Positions 1-7,418 of a DNA stretch of 45,989 bases are shown piece by piece (position 1 is the first letter of the stretch; each line of letters opens with the position of its first letter). A program made the position numbers and the translations under genes. This DNA is from Spirochaetia bacterium (GTDB lineage: Bacteria > Spirochaetota > UBA4802 > UBA5550): contig VFJS01000012.1 in NCBI GenBank assembly GCA_009885955.1, positions 1 to 45,989 of the forward strand. Reading direction: 5' to 3'. A model generated the notes under the pieces. The model was not told where the DNA came from. It did no database searches and saw only the letters and a program-made list of their open reading frames with translations.

Positions 1-107
1 CTTGAGATGAATCCTGTCGGTAAGCCGTATGCCTTAATAGGGCACGTACGGTTTGATGAGGGGCTTCTGGTCGGATGTAGATATCCGACCAGAGTCTACT
101 CTATTGA
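1..107 (+). ncRNA. 3' end of a group II intron (domains V and VI)
   Basis: Positions 22-54 match the conserved domain V hairpin of bacterial group II introns: an AGC triad at 23-25, a GCCGTATGCC arm and a GGGCACGTACGG return arm. A second hairpin follows, with arms 66-76 and 83-93 (TCTGGTCGGAT and its complement) around a GTAGAT loop. It is in the right place for domain VI, and the intron would end near TCTACTCTATT at about 95-105. The intron body and any reverse transcriptase lie upstream of the window. The end falls about 55 bases before purQ, so it sits in the purQ leader. The call rests on domain V recognition; the exact 3' splice point is uncertain. Confidence 0.62.
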
Positions 108-161
108 GCCTATTAATATTGCGAGTTGTTATGATGAATCTATTTATTACCGGGGCCTGCC

Positions 162-980
162 ATGGCAAGGCCTGAGACGCTGGTACTGGCAGGATACGGG
201 ATAAACTGCGAGGAGGAGACTGCCCATGCCTTTGAACTTGCCGGTTCGGGCACAAGGATTGTCCATATCAATGACCTCATCGCAGACAAAAAAATGCTCC
301 GTAATTTCAATATTTTTGTTTTTCCCGGCGGATTCTCCTACGGCGACGACACCGGCAGCGGCCTTGCCCTGGCAAACAGGATAAAGAACAATATGCTCGA
401 TGACCTGGCGGCATTCATCGATAGGGACACCCTGATGCTCGGCATATGCAACGGCTTTCAGGTGATGGTCAATATCGGCGTTGTACCTGGACTTTTAAAT
501 GCAGGTTTGTTCACCGGAAACGCAGAGGCGGCCCTGGAGCATAACAATACCAACAGGTACCAGTGCCGCTGGGTGGACCTACTCGTGGATACAAAATCGC
601 CGTCAGTATTCACCCGGGGCATTGAAAGGCTTCATGTACCGGTGGCCCACGGCGAAGGAAATTTTTTCGCCCCTGCCGGGATTATGAAAGCAATTGATGA
701 GGGGTCCCTGGCATGCATGAAATATGCCGGGCCCGCAGGCGGGCCTGCGGACGGGGAATTCCCATATAACCCCAACGGGTCCATGAACGACATTGCCGCG
801 CTCTCTGACCGGAGCGGAAGGATCATGGGGATGATGCCGCACCCGGAAAGGGGAATCGCCTTTACCCAGCGCGACGACTGGCCCAGGCTTAAAGCGGAAA
901 TGGAGAGGAGAGGCTCGGCAATCCCGGTTTTTTCCGACGGGATGGAGATTTTCAGGAATGGGGTAAACTATTTTAAATGA
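162..980 (+). CDS. purQ: Phosphoribosylformylglycinamidine synthase, glutaminase subunit PurQ
   Basis: This is the class I glutamine amidotransferase subunit that supplies ammonia to FGAR amidotransferase in purine synthesis. At 272 residues it belongs to the longer PurQ type that works with a separate PurL. Visible signatures are an oxyanion-region GGFSYGDD, the nucleophile Cys96 in GICNGFQ, and the His227/Glu229 pair in MPHPERG. The start is set by the family N-terminus; no clear Shine-Dalgarno precedes it, which may reflect the group II intron end just upstream. The next gene follows after about 20 bases, so the two may be co-transcribed although they serve different pathways. A cytosolic host gene. 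Confidence 0.93.
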   Translation: MARPETLVLAGYGINCEEETAHAFELAGSGTRIVHINDLIADKKMLRNFNIFVFPGGFSYGDDTGSGLALANRIKNNMLDDLAAFIDRDTLMLGICNGFQVMVNIGVVPGLLNAGLFTGNAEAALEHNNTNRYQCRWVDLLVDTKSPSVFTRGIERLHVPVAHGEGNFFAPAGIMKAIDEGSLACMKYAGPAGGPADGEFPYNPNGSMNDIAALSDRSGRIMGMMPHPERGIAFTQRDDWPRLKAEMERRGSAIPVFSDGMEIFRNGVNYFK

Positions 981-999
981 GAAGGGTAGAGGAATAAAA

Positions 1000-2028
1000 A
1001 TGAGTCTTAAATTTATCAGCGTAATCCCGACGGTGGAGGAGATCCTTGCCGATCAGCCTCTCAGGAAGGACCTGGTTGAAGTCAAGCTCCGCAGGGACAG
1101 GGAGATCACCGATATATTTACCGGCAAAGACGGAAGATTTCTTCTGATCATAGGGCCCTGTTCCGCCCATGACGAAGATGCCGTGTGCGAGTATGTGTCA
1201 AAAATAGCCAGGCTCCAGGAGAAGGTGAAGGAAAGGATTCTCATGATCCCGAGGATATATACCAACAAGCCCAGGACTACCGGTACTGGATACAAGGGGA
1301 TGCTCCACCAGCCCGACCACCAGAAGAGCCCGGACATATCCAAGGGTATAAAGGCGATACGGCACATGCACATCCGTGCCATATCAGAGTCGGGCATACC
1401 AGCCGCTGATGAAATGCTCTATCCCGGCAACTATTCCTACCTGGAGGATGTCCTGGCCTACGTGGCAATCGGGGCCAGGTCCGTGGAGAACCAGCAGCAC
1501 AGGCTCACGGTAAGCGGCCTCGAGATCCCCATCGGCATGAAGAACCCCACGTCCGGCGATTTCAAGGTGATGCTCGATTCCATAAAGGCGGCCCAGGAGC
1601 CCCACGTATTCATCTACAACAGCTGGGAGGTTTCAACAGACGGGAACCCCCTCGCCCATGGGGTCCTCCGCGGTTCCGTGGACAAGCACGGGAACCATAT
1701 ACCCAATTATCACTATGAAGACCTCATTGATATGGCAGAAAAATACCGTGGGAGGGACCTTGCCAACCCGGCCATCATTGTCGATACAAATCATTCCAAT
1801 TCCGGAAAGAACTTCAGGGAGCAGCCGAGGATAGCAATGGAGGTCCTCAGGAGCAGGCAGCATTCCGGTATCCTGAGTAAAATGGTGAAGGGTTTCATGA
1901 TCGAGAGCTTTCTCCTGGACGGCTCGCAGGATCCAAACGGCAGCGAGTTTGGAAAGTCCATAACAGACCCCTGCCTCGGCTGGGACAGCACCGAACGCCT
2001 TGTCCTGGACCTTGCGGAGATGCTGTAG
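1000..2028 (+). CDS. 3-deoxy-7-phosphoheptulonate synthase (type I, AroG/AroF/AroH class)
   Basis: The enzyme condenses phosphoenolpyruvate and erythrose 4-phosphate in the first step of the shikimate pathway. Its 342 residues are normal for the AroG class. Recognisable blocks are GPCSAHDEDAV near residue 50, the substrate-binding RIYTNKPRTTGTGYKG near 85, GARSVENQQHR near 155, GMKNPTSGD near 180, and the metal-site DTNHSNSGK in the C-terminal third. Which aromatic amino acid inhibits it cannot be read from the sequence, so no isozyme letter is given. A purine-rich GAGG lies before the ATG. Host gene. Confidence 0.95.
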   Translation: MSLKFISVIPTVEEILADQPLRKDLVEVKLRRDREITDIFTGKDGRFLLIIGPCSAHDEDAVCEYVSKIARLQEKVKERILMIPRIYTNKPRTTGTGYKGMLHQPDHQKSPDISKGIKAIRHMHIRAISESGIPAADEMLYPGNYSYLEDVLAYVAIGARSVENQQHRLTVSGLEIPIGMKNPTSGDFKVMLDSIKAAQEPHVFIYNSWEVSTDGNPLAHGVLRGSVDKHGNHIPNYHYEDLIDMAEKYRGRDLANPAIIVDTNHSNSGKNFREQPRIAMEVLRSRQHSGILSKMVKGFMIESFLLDGSQDPNGSEFGKSITDPCLGWDSTERLVLDLAEML

Positions 2029-2050
2029 GCGGGGAATGAGAGAGAATTTT

Positions 2051-2190
2051 GCCACAGAGGCACAGAGACACGGAGAAGATGGGGTTAACCGTTATTAATT
2101 TTAAAAATTAGTATTAATAATTGATTTGCCTTTATTTTTTTTCAAATAAATTTAAAAATATTAAACTCTGTGTCTCCGTGTCTCCGTGGC
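2051..2190. repeat. Inverted intergenic repeat of the CACAGAGACACGGAG type
   Basis: Positions 2051-2076 and 2166-2190 form an imperfect inverted repeat with about 20 of 25 positions paired; each arm is itself a tandem of GCCACRGAG/CACRGAG units. The 90 bases between are very AT-rich and hold no gene. Related repeats are common between genes in several bacterial phyla. It sits between the DAHP synthase stop and the rubrerythrin promoter region and could be a small non-autonomous mobile repeat. The function is unknown. Confidence 0.55.
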
Positions 2191-2317
2191 TGACTTCTTA
2201 TATAGCCTGATACAGTGAGAGCGAATGCATCCGGTTTTATATTAAAATTGAAATAATGCTTTCCCTATATATGGGAATGAGCCAAATTATTTTTAATAAA
2301 TGGAGATGGTGTATCCT

Positions 2318-2815
2318 ATGAAAGAGAGAACAGCGAAAAATGTCCACGACGCCTTTGTGGGAGAGGCAAAGGCATATCAGCGGCTCCTTGAATATGCGAA
2401 GAAGGCCGAGGAAGAGGGATTTTCCCAGATAGCCCACCTGTTCCGGGCCGTGGCCGAATCGGAGAGCGTCCATTCCCGCCGGCATTTCAGGCTTCTTGAG
2501 GCCGTGGCCGATACCCAGGCGAACATGGAAAAGGCCTTCCAGCAGGAGACTACGGTAAACGGCAACTATTACCCCAAGATGCTCACCGAGGCCGAGCAGG
2601 ACAGCGAGACAGCGGCAGCCCTTGTTTTTTCCCAGGCAAGGGATGTGGAAGAGGTGCACGGAAAACTCTACCGCAAGGCCCTTGACCATTTTATGGAAGA
2701 GGTCAGCGTGGAATATTATATCTGCAGTGTCTGCGGATTTGTCCATGAGAAAGAGGCCCCGGAAAAATGCCCCATCTGCAATGCACCTGAGAGTAAATTT
2801 TTCAAGGTGGAATGA
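2318..2815 (+). CDS. Rubrerythrin
   Basis: A non-haem diiron peroxidase that protects anaerobes from hydrogen peroxide. The N-terminal four-helix domain carries the iron ligands in FVGEAKAYQRL and ESVHSRRHF; a further Glu lies in the region of VEEVHGKLY. The C-terminal rubredoxin-like domain has two CxxC pairs, YICSVCGF and EKCPICNAP. At 165 residues it is slightly shorter than the classic form. I chose the ATG at 2318 because family members begin MKERTAKN; an upstream in-frame ATG at 2300 would add six residues. The gene supports an anaerobic or microaerobic host. Confidence 0.92.
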   Translation: MKERTAKNVHDAFVGEAKAYQRLLEYAKKAEEEGFSQIAHLFRAVAESESVHSRRHFRLLEAVADTQANMEKAFQQETTVNGNYYPKMLTEAEQDSETAAALVFSQARDVEEVHGKLYRKALDHFMEEVSVEYYICSVCGFVHEKEAPEKCPICNAPESKFFKVE

Positions 2816-2980
2816 GCGGGTATTTTTAATATATGCCCTTTGAGTATCCATACAGGTAAGGGATTTTGGGATATTATTGATTTGGATGATAAATATTTTA
2901 TAGCTTGTAAAAATTTTTGGAAAAAATAATTGACTATTTTCAGTCATTTTCACAGATGTTAAACATATTCCAGTTTCAAT

Positions 2981-3053
2981 GGTGGCTGTAGTTCAGCGGT
3001 AGAGCCCTGGATTGTGGATCCAGTTGTCGCGGGTTCAAATCCCGTCAGCCACC
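2981..3053 (+). tRNA. tRNA-His (anticodon GTG)
   Basis: A full cloverleaf can be drawn: acceptor GTGGCTG (2982-2988) with CAGCCAC (3046-3052), an anticodon stem CTGGA/TCCAG around loop TTGTGGA with GTG at 3014-3016, and a T arm CGGGTTCAAATCCCG. The extra G at 2981 facing C73 at 3053 is the histidine identity element. The following bases are CAT, so a full CCA end is not encoded. The T loop contains the stop codon of the convergent recombinase, which marks this tRNA as the prophage attachment site. Confidence 0.96.
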
Positions 3054-3060
3054 CATTTGG
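3030..3060. other. Probable left attachment site (attL) in the tRNA-His 3' end
   Basis: The tRNA T arm and acceptor arm run directly into the recombinase coding sequence on the opposite strand, so the crossover must lie in or next to this stretch. Serine integrases need only a very short core, so the exact base pair cannot be fixed. A diverged copy of this stretch and the adjacent recombinase end is found at 44049-44171. Confidence 0.6.
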
Positions 3061-4579
3061 TACGATTTCCGAACCCTCCGTCAAAATGCTTCATTATTTC
3101 CGGATTCAGAATGAATGAAAAAGGCTGTTTCCATGAAATTTCAACTCGGTCGTCATATATGGTGATATGGTCGGCCATGGCGCGGATCCCTTCGGCCTTC
3201 TCTTCTGCGGTCCCCATGCGGTAGATCTCGGGGAAATGCCTTATTTTTTCCACGATATCTGATATATAGAAAATGAATTTCTGGTTGTCAAGGCGGCCGG
3301 CCTGTCGGCTTTTCTCCAGTCTTTCGATGGTCTTCCTGTTGCTGTCTATTTTTGCCTTAACTGTTTTAGGATCAATGCCCTCGATGAGGAGCTCTATGAG
3401 CTTCTGGTTTTCAATTTCCAGGCGGGCGATTTTCTTTGTTATGAGTCCCATATCAATTGATTTTTCTTTTTCTTCTTTATCCACTGATTGACGGAAAATT
3501 TCCGTGATAAATTCTGCAAGTTTTTTGCTATATTCGATAGCATCTACCTGATCATCGATGAGTTTTATAATTTTGTCTTCTTTTATTGAAAAATTGGGAT
3601 TATGATGCGTGTAATATATATATTCCCCGCTGTTATGGGCTCCGGTATGCCTTTCTCCCGTAAGGGTGCGGCCGGTTTTGCCATTGATTAATATCCCGCT
3701 AAAGTGGAATTTAATTTTACCTTTTCCGCCTGTGCATCTTTCCCCGAGCCGAACAAGCCTGGTTGCATATTTTTCTATGCTGCAATAGGGTTCATGGTTC
3801 CCGGGCCACAACTCTCCCTGAAAGTCAAAACGGCCGGTATAAAAGGGGCTGGTGAGTATTCGGTGCACCGAGGATTTATTCCATTTCCCTCCCCGTATGG
3901 TTTTGTGACCGGCATCATTGAGTAAATCCATGATTTTATATATGCTTTTCCCTCTGTCAGCTGCTGAGAATATTTTCCGGACTATTTTCTGGGCTTTATA
4001 ATCAATCACATGGTTTTTCCCATCATATTTATATCCATAGGGTGAGGGACCCGGGGATACTCCCATGGATGCCTTATAATGGAAGGTATTTCTCACGCTC
4101 TGGCTTATTTTATTTGACCAGTACTTTGCCATGGATGAGGTATTATCTAAAAACATCTCTTCCTCGGCAGTGGATCTCTGCCGGAATATGGTGCTCAGTT
4201 CATACAGGTGGATGTTGAATCCCTTTTCCCGGGCCAGCTTTTTGCACCTGGGCCAGTCGATGTCGTTCCTTCCCAGGCGGTCGGTGTTTTTGAAGATAAT
4301 ATGTTTGATACCGAATTGCTCGGCAATGGTAAGCATCTCATTGAAGTTTTTCCGGCCCTCTTTGAAGGCCGATTCCGTGGCCGAGTAGGTATGCACAATA
4401 TACAGATTATTCAGCGCTGCGTACTTCTGGGCATTGCTGCTTTGATATTCAAGGCTCATGCCCTGTGAGGCCTGTTCTGTCGTAGATACGCGGTCATAGG
4501 CAAGTGCCGGGAGCATATTTTTTGCTGCAGCTTTTTCAATTTCTTTAATGATTTTATTTGATAATTTTGAGTGGCTCAT
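3035..4579 (-). CDS. Large serine recombinase (phage integrase)
   Basis: This 514-residue protein catalyses integration and excision. The resolvase domain starts with AYDRVSTTEQA, which places the catalytic serine at residue 32; LGRNDIDW near residue 100 belongs to the same domain. The recombinase domain includes PYGYKYDGKNH and the RILTSPFYTGR block. A long coiled-coil stretch (about 380-440) follows. The domain that normally holds a zinc ribbon reads SGILINGKTGRTLTG, with Gly and Thr where family members usually have CxxC cysteines, so zinc binding looks lost. The TGA stop (3035-3037) is inside the tRNA-His T loop, and the last residues are encoded by tRNA sequence. Confidence 0.92.
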   Translation of the reverse strand: MSHSKLSNKIIKEIEKAAAKNMLPALAYDRVSTTEQASQGMSLEYQSSNAQKYAALNNLYIVHTYSATESAFKEGRKNFNEMLTIAEQFGIKHIIFKNTDRLGRNDIDWPRCKKLAREKGFNIHLYELSTIFRQRSTAEEEMFLDNTSSMAKYWSNKISQSVRNTFHYKASMGVSPGPSPYGYKYDGKNHVIDYKAQKIVRKIFSAADRGKSIYKIMDLLNDAGHKTIRGGKWNKSSVHRILTSPFYTGRFDFQGELWPGNHEPYCSIEKYATRLVRLGERCTGGKGKIKFHFSGILINGKTGRTLTGERHTGAHNSGEYIYYTHHNPNFSIKEDKIIKLIDDQVDAIEYSKKLAEFITEIFRQSVDKEEKEKSIDMGLITKKIARLEIENQKLIELLIEGIDPKTVKAKIDSNRKTIERLEKSRQAGRLDNQKFIFYISDIVEKIRHFPEIYRMGTAEEKAEGIRAMADHITIYDDRVEISWKQPFSFILNPEIMKHFDGGFGNRTKWVADGI

Positions 4580-4620
4580 ATAATTATATTATTCAGAATG
4601 ATTACATCAAAGTCAAGAAA

Positions 4621-5079
4621 TTATTTTAATCCAGTGATCCCGATGTTATTTAAACTTTTTTTTATGCTATCCAAAATTTTAGGGCTATAGTGAGGGGCTT
4701 TTTGCAATAAATTCCATATTCTTCTTATGGCATCTTCCGGAAGTATGCCTTTTAATTGTATATTGTTCAAATTATTTTCAATATAATAGGTTGGTATGGA
4801 ATAATTTTTTTCTCTAAAATTTATTATGCAATGATCGTCAAAAATTTCATATTGTTTTTTTGAAAATGAAATTGTTAAATCGTTTTTTCTATCCCCGGTG
4901 TCAGTAAAATGCTGGATTTGTGAAGTGAACCTATGACAGTAGATATATATCGGACAATCAAAAACGCTGTCTTTCCCTAAATAAATAAACCAGGTATCTT
5001 TGATTTTACCGGGATAATTTGGTATGTTGAAATCATTCCAAAAAATAACAGTTCCCGGTTTTAAATCTGATACATTCAT
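4621..5079 (-). CDS. Putative PanT-type toxin paired with a Panacea-domain antitoxin
   Basis: A 152-residue protein encoded directly after the Panacea-domain gene: the upstream TAA touches this ATG, so translation is coupled. I do not recognise the toxin family with confidence. The N-terminal part, PGTVIFWNDF followed by WFIYLGKD, is compatible with a small beta-barrel of the PemK/MazF kind, but key residues are not clear. Known Panacea antitoxins neutralise very different toxin folds encoded next to them, so a toxic role follows mainly from position and size. The pair sits between the integrase and the aspartic protease, a typical site for lysogenic cargo. Confidence 0.55.
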   Translation of the reverse strand: MNVSDLKPGTVIFWNDFNIPNYPGKIKDTWFIYLGKDSVFDCPIYIYCHRFTSQIQHFTDTGDRKNDLTISFSKKQYEIFDDHCIINFREKNYSIPTYYIENNLNNIQLKGILPEDAIRRIWNLLQKAPHYSPKILDSIKKSLNNIGITGLK

Positions 5080-5646
5080 TTAAGATAAATGGTTTATTGT
5101 GGAAAAAATGAGAAAGTGCTGCTCAATATCTGAAAGTTTTTCAGGTGATTTTTTTAAAAGTTCTCCAGGGAAATCATCAATATATTTTATCATTGAATTT
5201 GGATTTTTTTTCCAGGTTCTTCTCCATGCCGTAATGGCTTCATGACTTGCTTCACATGCCATATTTGTACTTACATATTCGCTGGCAAATATTTCTATAA
5301 GATTGCCGAGGAGATTAATCTCATATTTTGAAAAGCAATCATAATTTGGTTTTGATTCCGGGAGAGGGTTTATAATTGTTCCATAATTGTCTTTTTGGAA
5401 TTTATATAAATCTGTTGATTTATATTGATCTGAGTTGTATATTTCATCAGGAACTGGGCCATGCTCCAGCGCTAAATAATGCAGCCCGAGAGCCGGCTCA
5501 CCTGTTTCTTCCAGGCTTCTAAAATCAAAAAAGGCAAGATATTTATAAAGAAATGTTTGATATAGGTATTTCCTGACCATTTTTTTATGCTGATCTGCAA
5601 AAAAATAAATTGCCTGTATTATTTTTTCATCTCTGTAGGGAATCAT
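5080..5646 (-). CDS. Panacea-domain (SocA-like, DUF4065) antitoxin
   Basis: The 188-residue protein shows the Panacea pattern: an N-terminal helix EKIIQAIYFFADQ, then GLHYLALEHGPVPDEIYN, which matches the conserved block with a GPVP turn before a helix, and a C-terminal helical part with EASHEAITAWRRTW. Panacea proteins act as antitoxins in PanAT modules, inhibiting the neighbouring toxin by direct binding. The antitoxin is first in the operon and abuts the toxin gene. An AGGA element precedes the ATG. PanAT loci are known in prophages, some acting in phage defence. Confidence 0.8.
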   Translation of the reverse strand: MIPYRDEKIIQAIYFFADQHKKMVRKYLYQTFLYKYLAFFDFRSLEETGEPALGLHYLALEHGPVPDEIYNSDQYKSTDLYKFQKDNYGTIINPLPESKPNYDCFSKYEINLLGNLIEIFASEYVSTNMACEASHEAITAWRRTWKKNPNSMIKYIDDFPGELLKKSPEKLSDIEQHFLIFSTINHLS

Positions 5647-5822
5647 ATAATGATCCTTTTTGTTATAATATATATATATATCGGACTTAAAAAATCAAGA
5701 AATGTTGTAAATTTAGTTCAAAATTTGATAAAAATATATTTATTCAAGCTTCATTTTTTTGTCAACCATCTATAATTTTTTCATATAATGATTTTATAAT
5801 ATTAAAATTGGAAATGAATAAT

Positions 5823-5857
5823 GTCGTTCATTACACAAAAAATAGCGTTCATTACAT
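5823..5857. repeat. Direct repeat with paired GTTCATTA boxes, copy 1
   Basis: Two GTTCATTA boxes at 5826-5833 and 5847-5854 are 21 bases apart, two helical turns. A near-identical unit lies at 6099-6131. Both share ATAGCGTTCATTA and an A-run. Copy 1 is directly upstream of a strong promoter, which suggests a protein-binding site. Confidence 0.55.
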
Positions 5858-5871
5858 CCATATAATTATAT

Positions 5872-5900
5872 TTGACATAAAAGAGCAAGTACTATATATA
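5872..5900 (+). promoter_or_regulatory. Strong sigma-70-like promoter
   Basis: TTGACA (5872-5877) and TATATA (5895-5900) are separated by exactly 17 bases. The promoter points right, towards the 33-codon reading frame at 5985, and lies just after the paired GTTCATTA boxes. Confidence 0.55.
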
Positions 5901-5984
5901 TGTATAGTAATCATTTCTAATGGTGCAAGCCTGAAAAACACTGCCATAATCTTGCTTTAATTCTTAAATGCAATGGAGTGCTAT

Positions 5985-6086
5985 ATGGATGATAAAGAGG
6001 ATCTAAAAAAGGAAGATTTATCCGAAGAAATAATCGATGCCTGGGAGCGAATTAATGAGATACTGAGGAAGAAACTTACAGTGTAG
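5985..6086 (+). CDS. Small acidic protein of 33 residues, unknown function
   Basis: The frame encodes a short, highly charged, probably helical peptide beginning MDDKEDLKKEDL and ending RKKLTV. A GGAG lies six bases before the ATG, and a good promoter lies about 85 bases upstream, so expression is plausible. It is the only rightward gene inside an otherwise leftward block and is bracketed by the two GTTCATTA repeats. It could be an antitoxin-like or regulatory peptide, but nothing identifies it. Confidence 0.45.
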   Translation: MDDKEDLKKEDLSEEIIDAWERINEILRKKLTV

Positions 6087-6098
6087 AATTGTGATGGA

Positions 6099-6131
6099 TG
6101 TTGTTCATTACATAAAAATAGCGTTCATTAG
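6099..6131. repeat. Direct repeat with paired GTTCATTA boxes, copy 2
   Basis: GTTCATTA boxes at 6103-6110 and 6123-6130, 20 bases apart, in the same arrangement as the copy at 5823-5857. It lies between the 33-codon frame and the end of the aspartic protease gene. Confidence 0.55.
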
Positions 6132-6135
6132 TTTA

Positions 6136-6513
6136 TCAACTTATCTTTTTTTCCCAATTTATTTCTAATGAATTACCATTCATAGTTATTTTACATTGAG
6201 ATAGAACAGACATGCCCAAGATAAAATGAATTCCTTCGGGGAGGCTTGAAACTCTTAATAATGGAACGGTTATACTTTGCCTATCGAATTCAATCTCACA
6301 GCTGTAAATAAGAACTTGTTTTGTTTCATTATTTATAGTGCTTACCATTTTAAAATCGATAGGCCTAATTTGAAGAGTGGTTATAACCTTATATGTGCAA
6401 GCGCAGTCAGTACTTCCGGTATCAATTAAACCTTTTACAGTCTGATTTTTTTTAAGACCACTAACGTTTATATCAAATTCATATAAACCTTTAGTATTGA
6501 TTGGTATTTTCAT
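6136..6513 (-). CDS. Retropepsin-like aspartic protease
   Basis: A 125-residue single-domain protein with the retropepsin signatures: GLIDTGSTD, the catalytic Asp in the DTG motif near residue 32, and a C-terminal hydrophobic-hydrophobic-Gly flap-end motif HFILGMSVLSQ. The length is that of one retropepsin monomer, which must dimerise to form an active site. There is no signal peptide, so it is probably cytosolic. Its ATG overlaps the stop of the upstream small gene at 6513, so the two form a unit. The substrate is unknown; the partner is an obvious candidate. Confidence 0.8.
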   Translation of the reverse strand: MKIPINTKGLYEFDINVSGLKKNQTVKGLIDTGSTDCACTYKVITTLQIRPIDFKMVSTINNETKQVLIYSCEIEFDRQSITVPLLRVSSLPEGIHFILGMSVLSQCKITMNGNSLEINWEKKIS

Positions 6514-6758
6514 TAAAGCGTTACAAGCGCAGAAAGTATCGGCATTTCTTTCGAAACTTTTTTTACGACAAATCCAGTTTTTTCACCAAATTTATCTATT
6601 CCAAGGGTAACGCCTTCTTTAAAAGTATTTACAAAAAAAATATCCCCTTGATTAAAAACTGCATATTCATCTTTATTTGTTTTGAGATAAGTTGATAATT
6701 TTCCTTCAAAAAGGATACTATTTATCTTAACTTCATTTTCCAATTTTTTTAAATTCAT
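6513..6758 (-). CDS. Small partner of the retropepsin-like protease, unknown function
   Basis: An 81-residue protein with alternating hydrophobic strands and a central DIFFVNTFKEGVTLGIDKFG segment; I do not recognise the family. It is translated first in a two-gene operon, preceded by a strong AGGGGGTG ribosome binding site, and its stop overlaps the protease start. Tight coupling suggests a shared complex, perhaps substrate and protease or inhibitor and protease. Confidence 0.6.
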   Translation of the reverse strand: MNLKKLENEVKINSILFEGKLSTYLKTNKDEYAVFNQGDIFFVNTFKEGVTLGIDKFGEKTGFVVKKVSKEMPILSALVTL

Positions 6759-6861
6759 TGTAACACCCCCTAAAAACTATGTTTATTATTTTTTTCGACA
6801 TATTTATATATTTATATGATGATTTGAGTCTAAAAATAACAAAAAGTTTTATTTAATTATT

Positions 6862-6890
6862 TATATAATTATTTATTTAATATATGTCAA
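6862..6890 (-). promoter_or_regulatory. Promoter of the protease operon
   Basis: Read on the minus strand, TTGACA (6890-6885) and TATATA (6867-6862) are 17 bases apart, a near-consensus sigma-70 promoter about 100 bases before the first ATG. The 6759-7005 stretch holds nothing else recognisable and is extremely AT-rich. Confidence 0.55.
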
Positions 6891-7005
6891 GTAAAAAAAG
6901 AGGGTAATTCTGTCAAATATATATTTAATTTTTAAAATATGTTTGTATTTTAGAGGTTTCCCATCATTCATTCGCTATTAATATATAAGTAAATGACTTC
7001 AATTA

Positions 7006-7410
7006 TCACTTATTGTTCATCTTTACATACTTATCAATATATGTTTTCCCTTCAAATTTGCTTGAAAGTGCCATTTCTTCATTATCAATTTTAATAATTT
7101 TTGAAGATATGTAGCTTTTATCATTTTTTAATATCAGCTCATCGTCTTTAATTGAATAATTGAATTCATTCTTAAATTCAACAACGTCTTTATCAATTTC
7201 ATCATCTTTATCACGCAAGAATTGCTTCATAGTTCCGGAGGATAAAAACTCCCTGGTAAAGGTATAATTCATGGGATTATTTTCACAATTTTTACCGGTA
7301 GGATCGCATTTTTTCCCGACTTCCTGCCATTTCCCGAGAATTTTTTCATTGAAATTCTTGTTACATTGAATCAATAGAAAGGGGAATAATATTATAAATA
7401 TAATTCTCAT
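7006..7410 (-). CDS. Small lipoprotein with a lipocalin-like pattern
   Basis: A 134-residue protein with a short signal sequence of hydrophobic residues ending in a lipobox, LLIQC, so Cys16 would be lipidated. After it comes ILGKWQEVGKKCDP, the GxW start common to lipocalin-like lipoproteins, then alternating beta-strand segments (YTFTREFL, ELILKND). Two internal cysteines lie near CDPTGKNC. It is probably expressed from the lysogen as an envelope protein. Its specific role, for example superinfection exclusion, is a guess from its place among lysogenic genes. Confidence 0.6.
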   Translation of the reverse strand: MRIIFIILFPFLLIQCNKNFNEKILGKWQEVGKKCDPTGKNCENNPMNYTFTREFLSSGTMKQFLRDKDDEIDKDVVEFKNEFNYSIKDDELILKNDKSYISSKIIKIDNEEMALSSKFEGKTYIDKYVKMNNK

Positions 7411-7418
7411 TAAATGCC

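Noticed and set aside
2237-2953. A 238-codon frame on the minus strand across rubrerythrin.
   Set aside because: It is the shadow of a well-supported gene and has no recognisable protein features.
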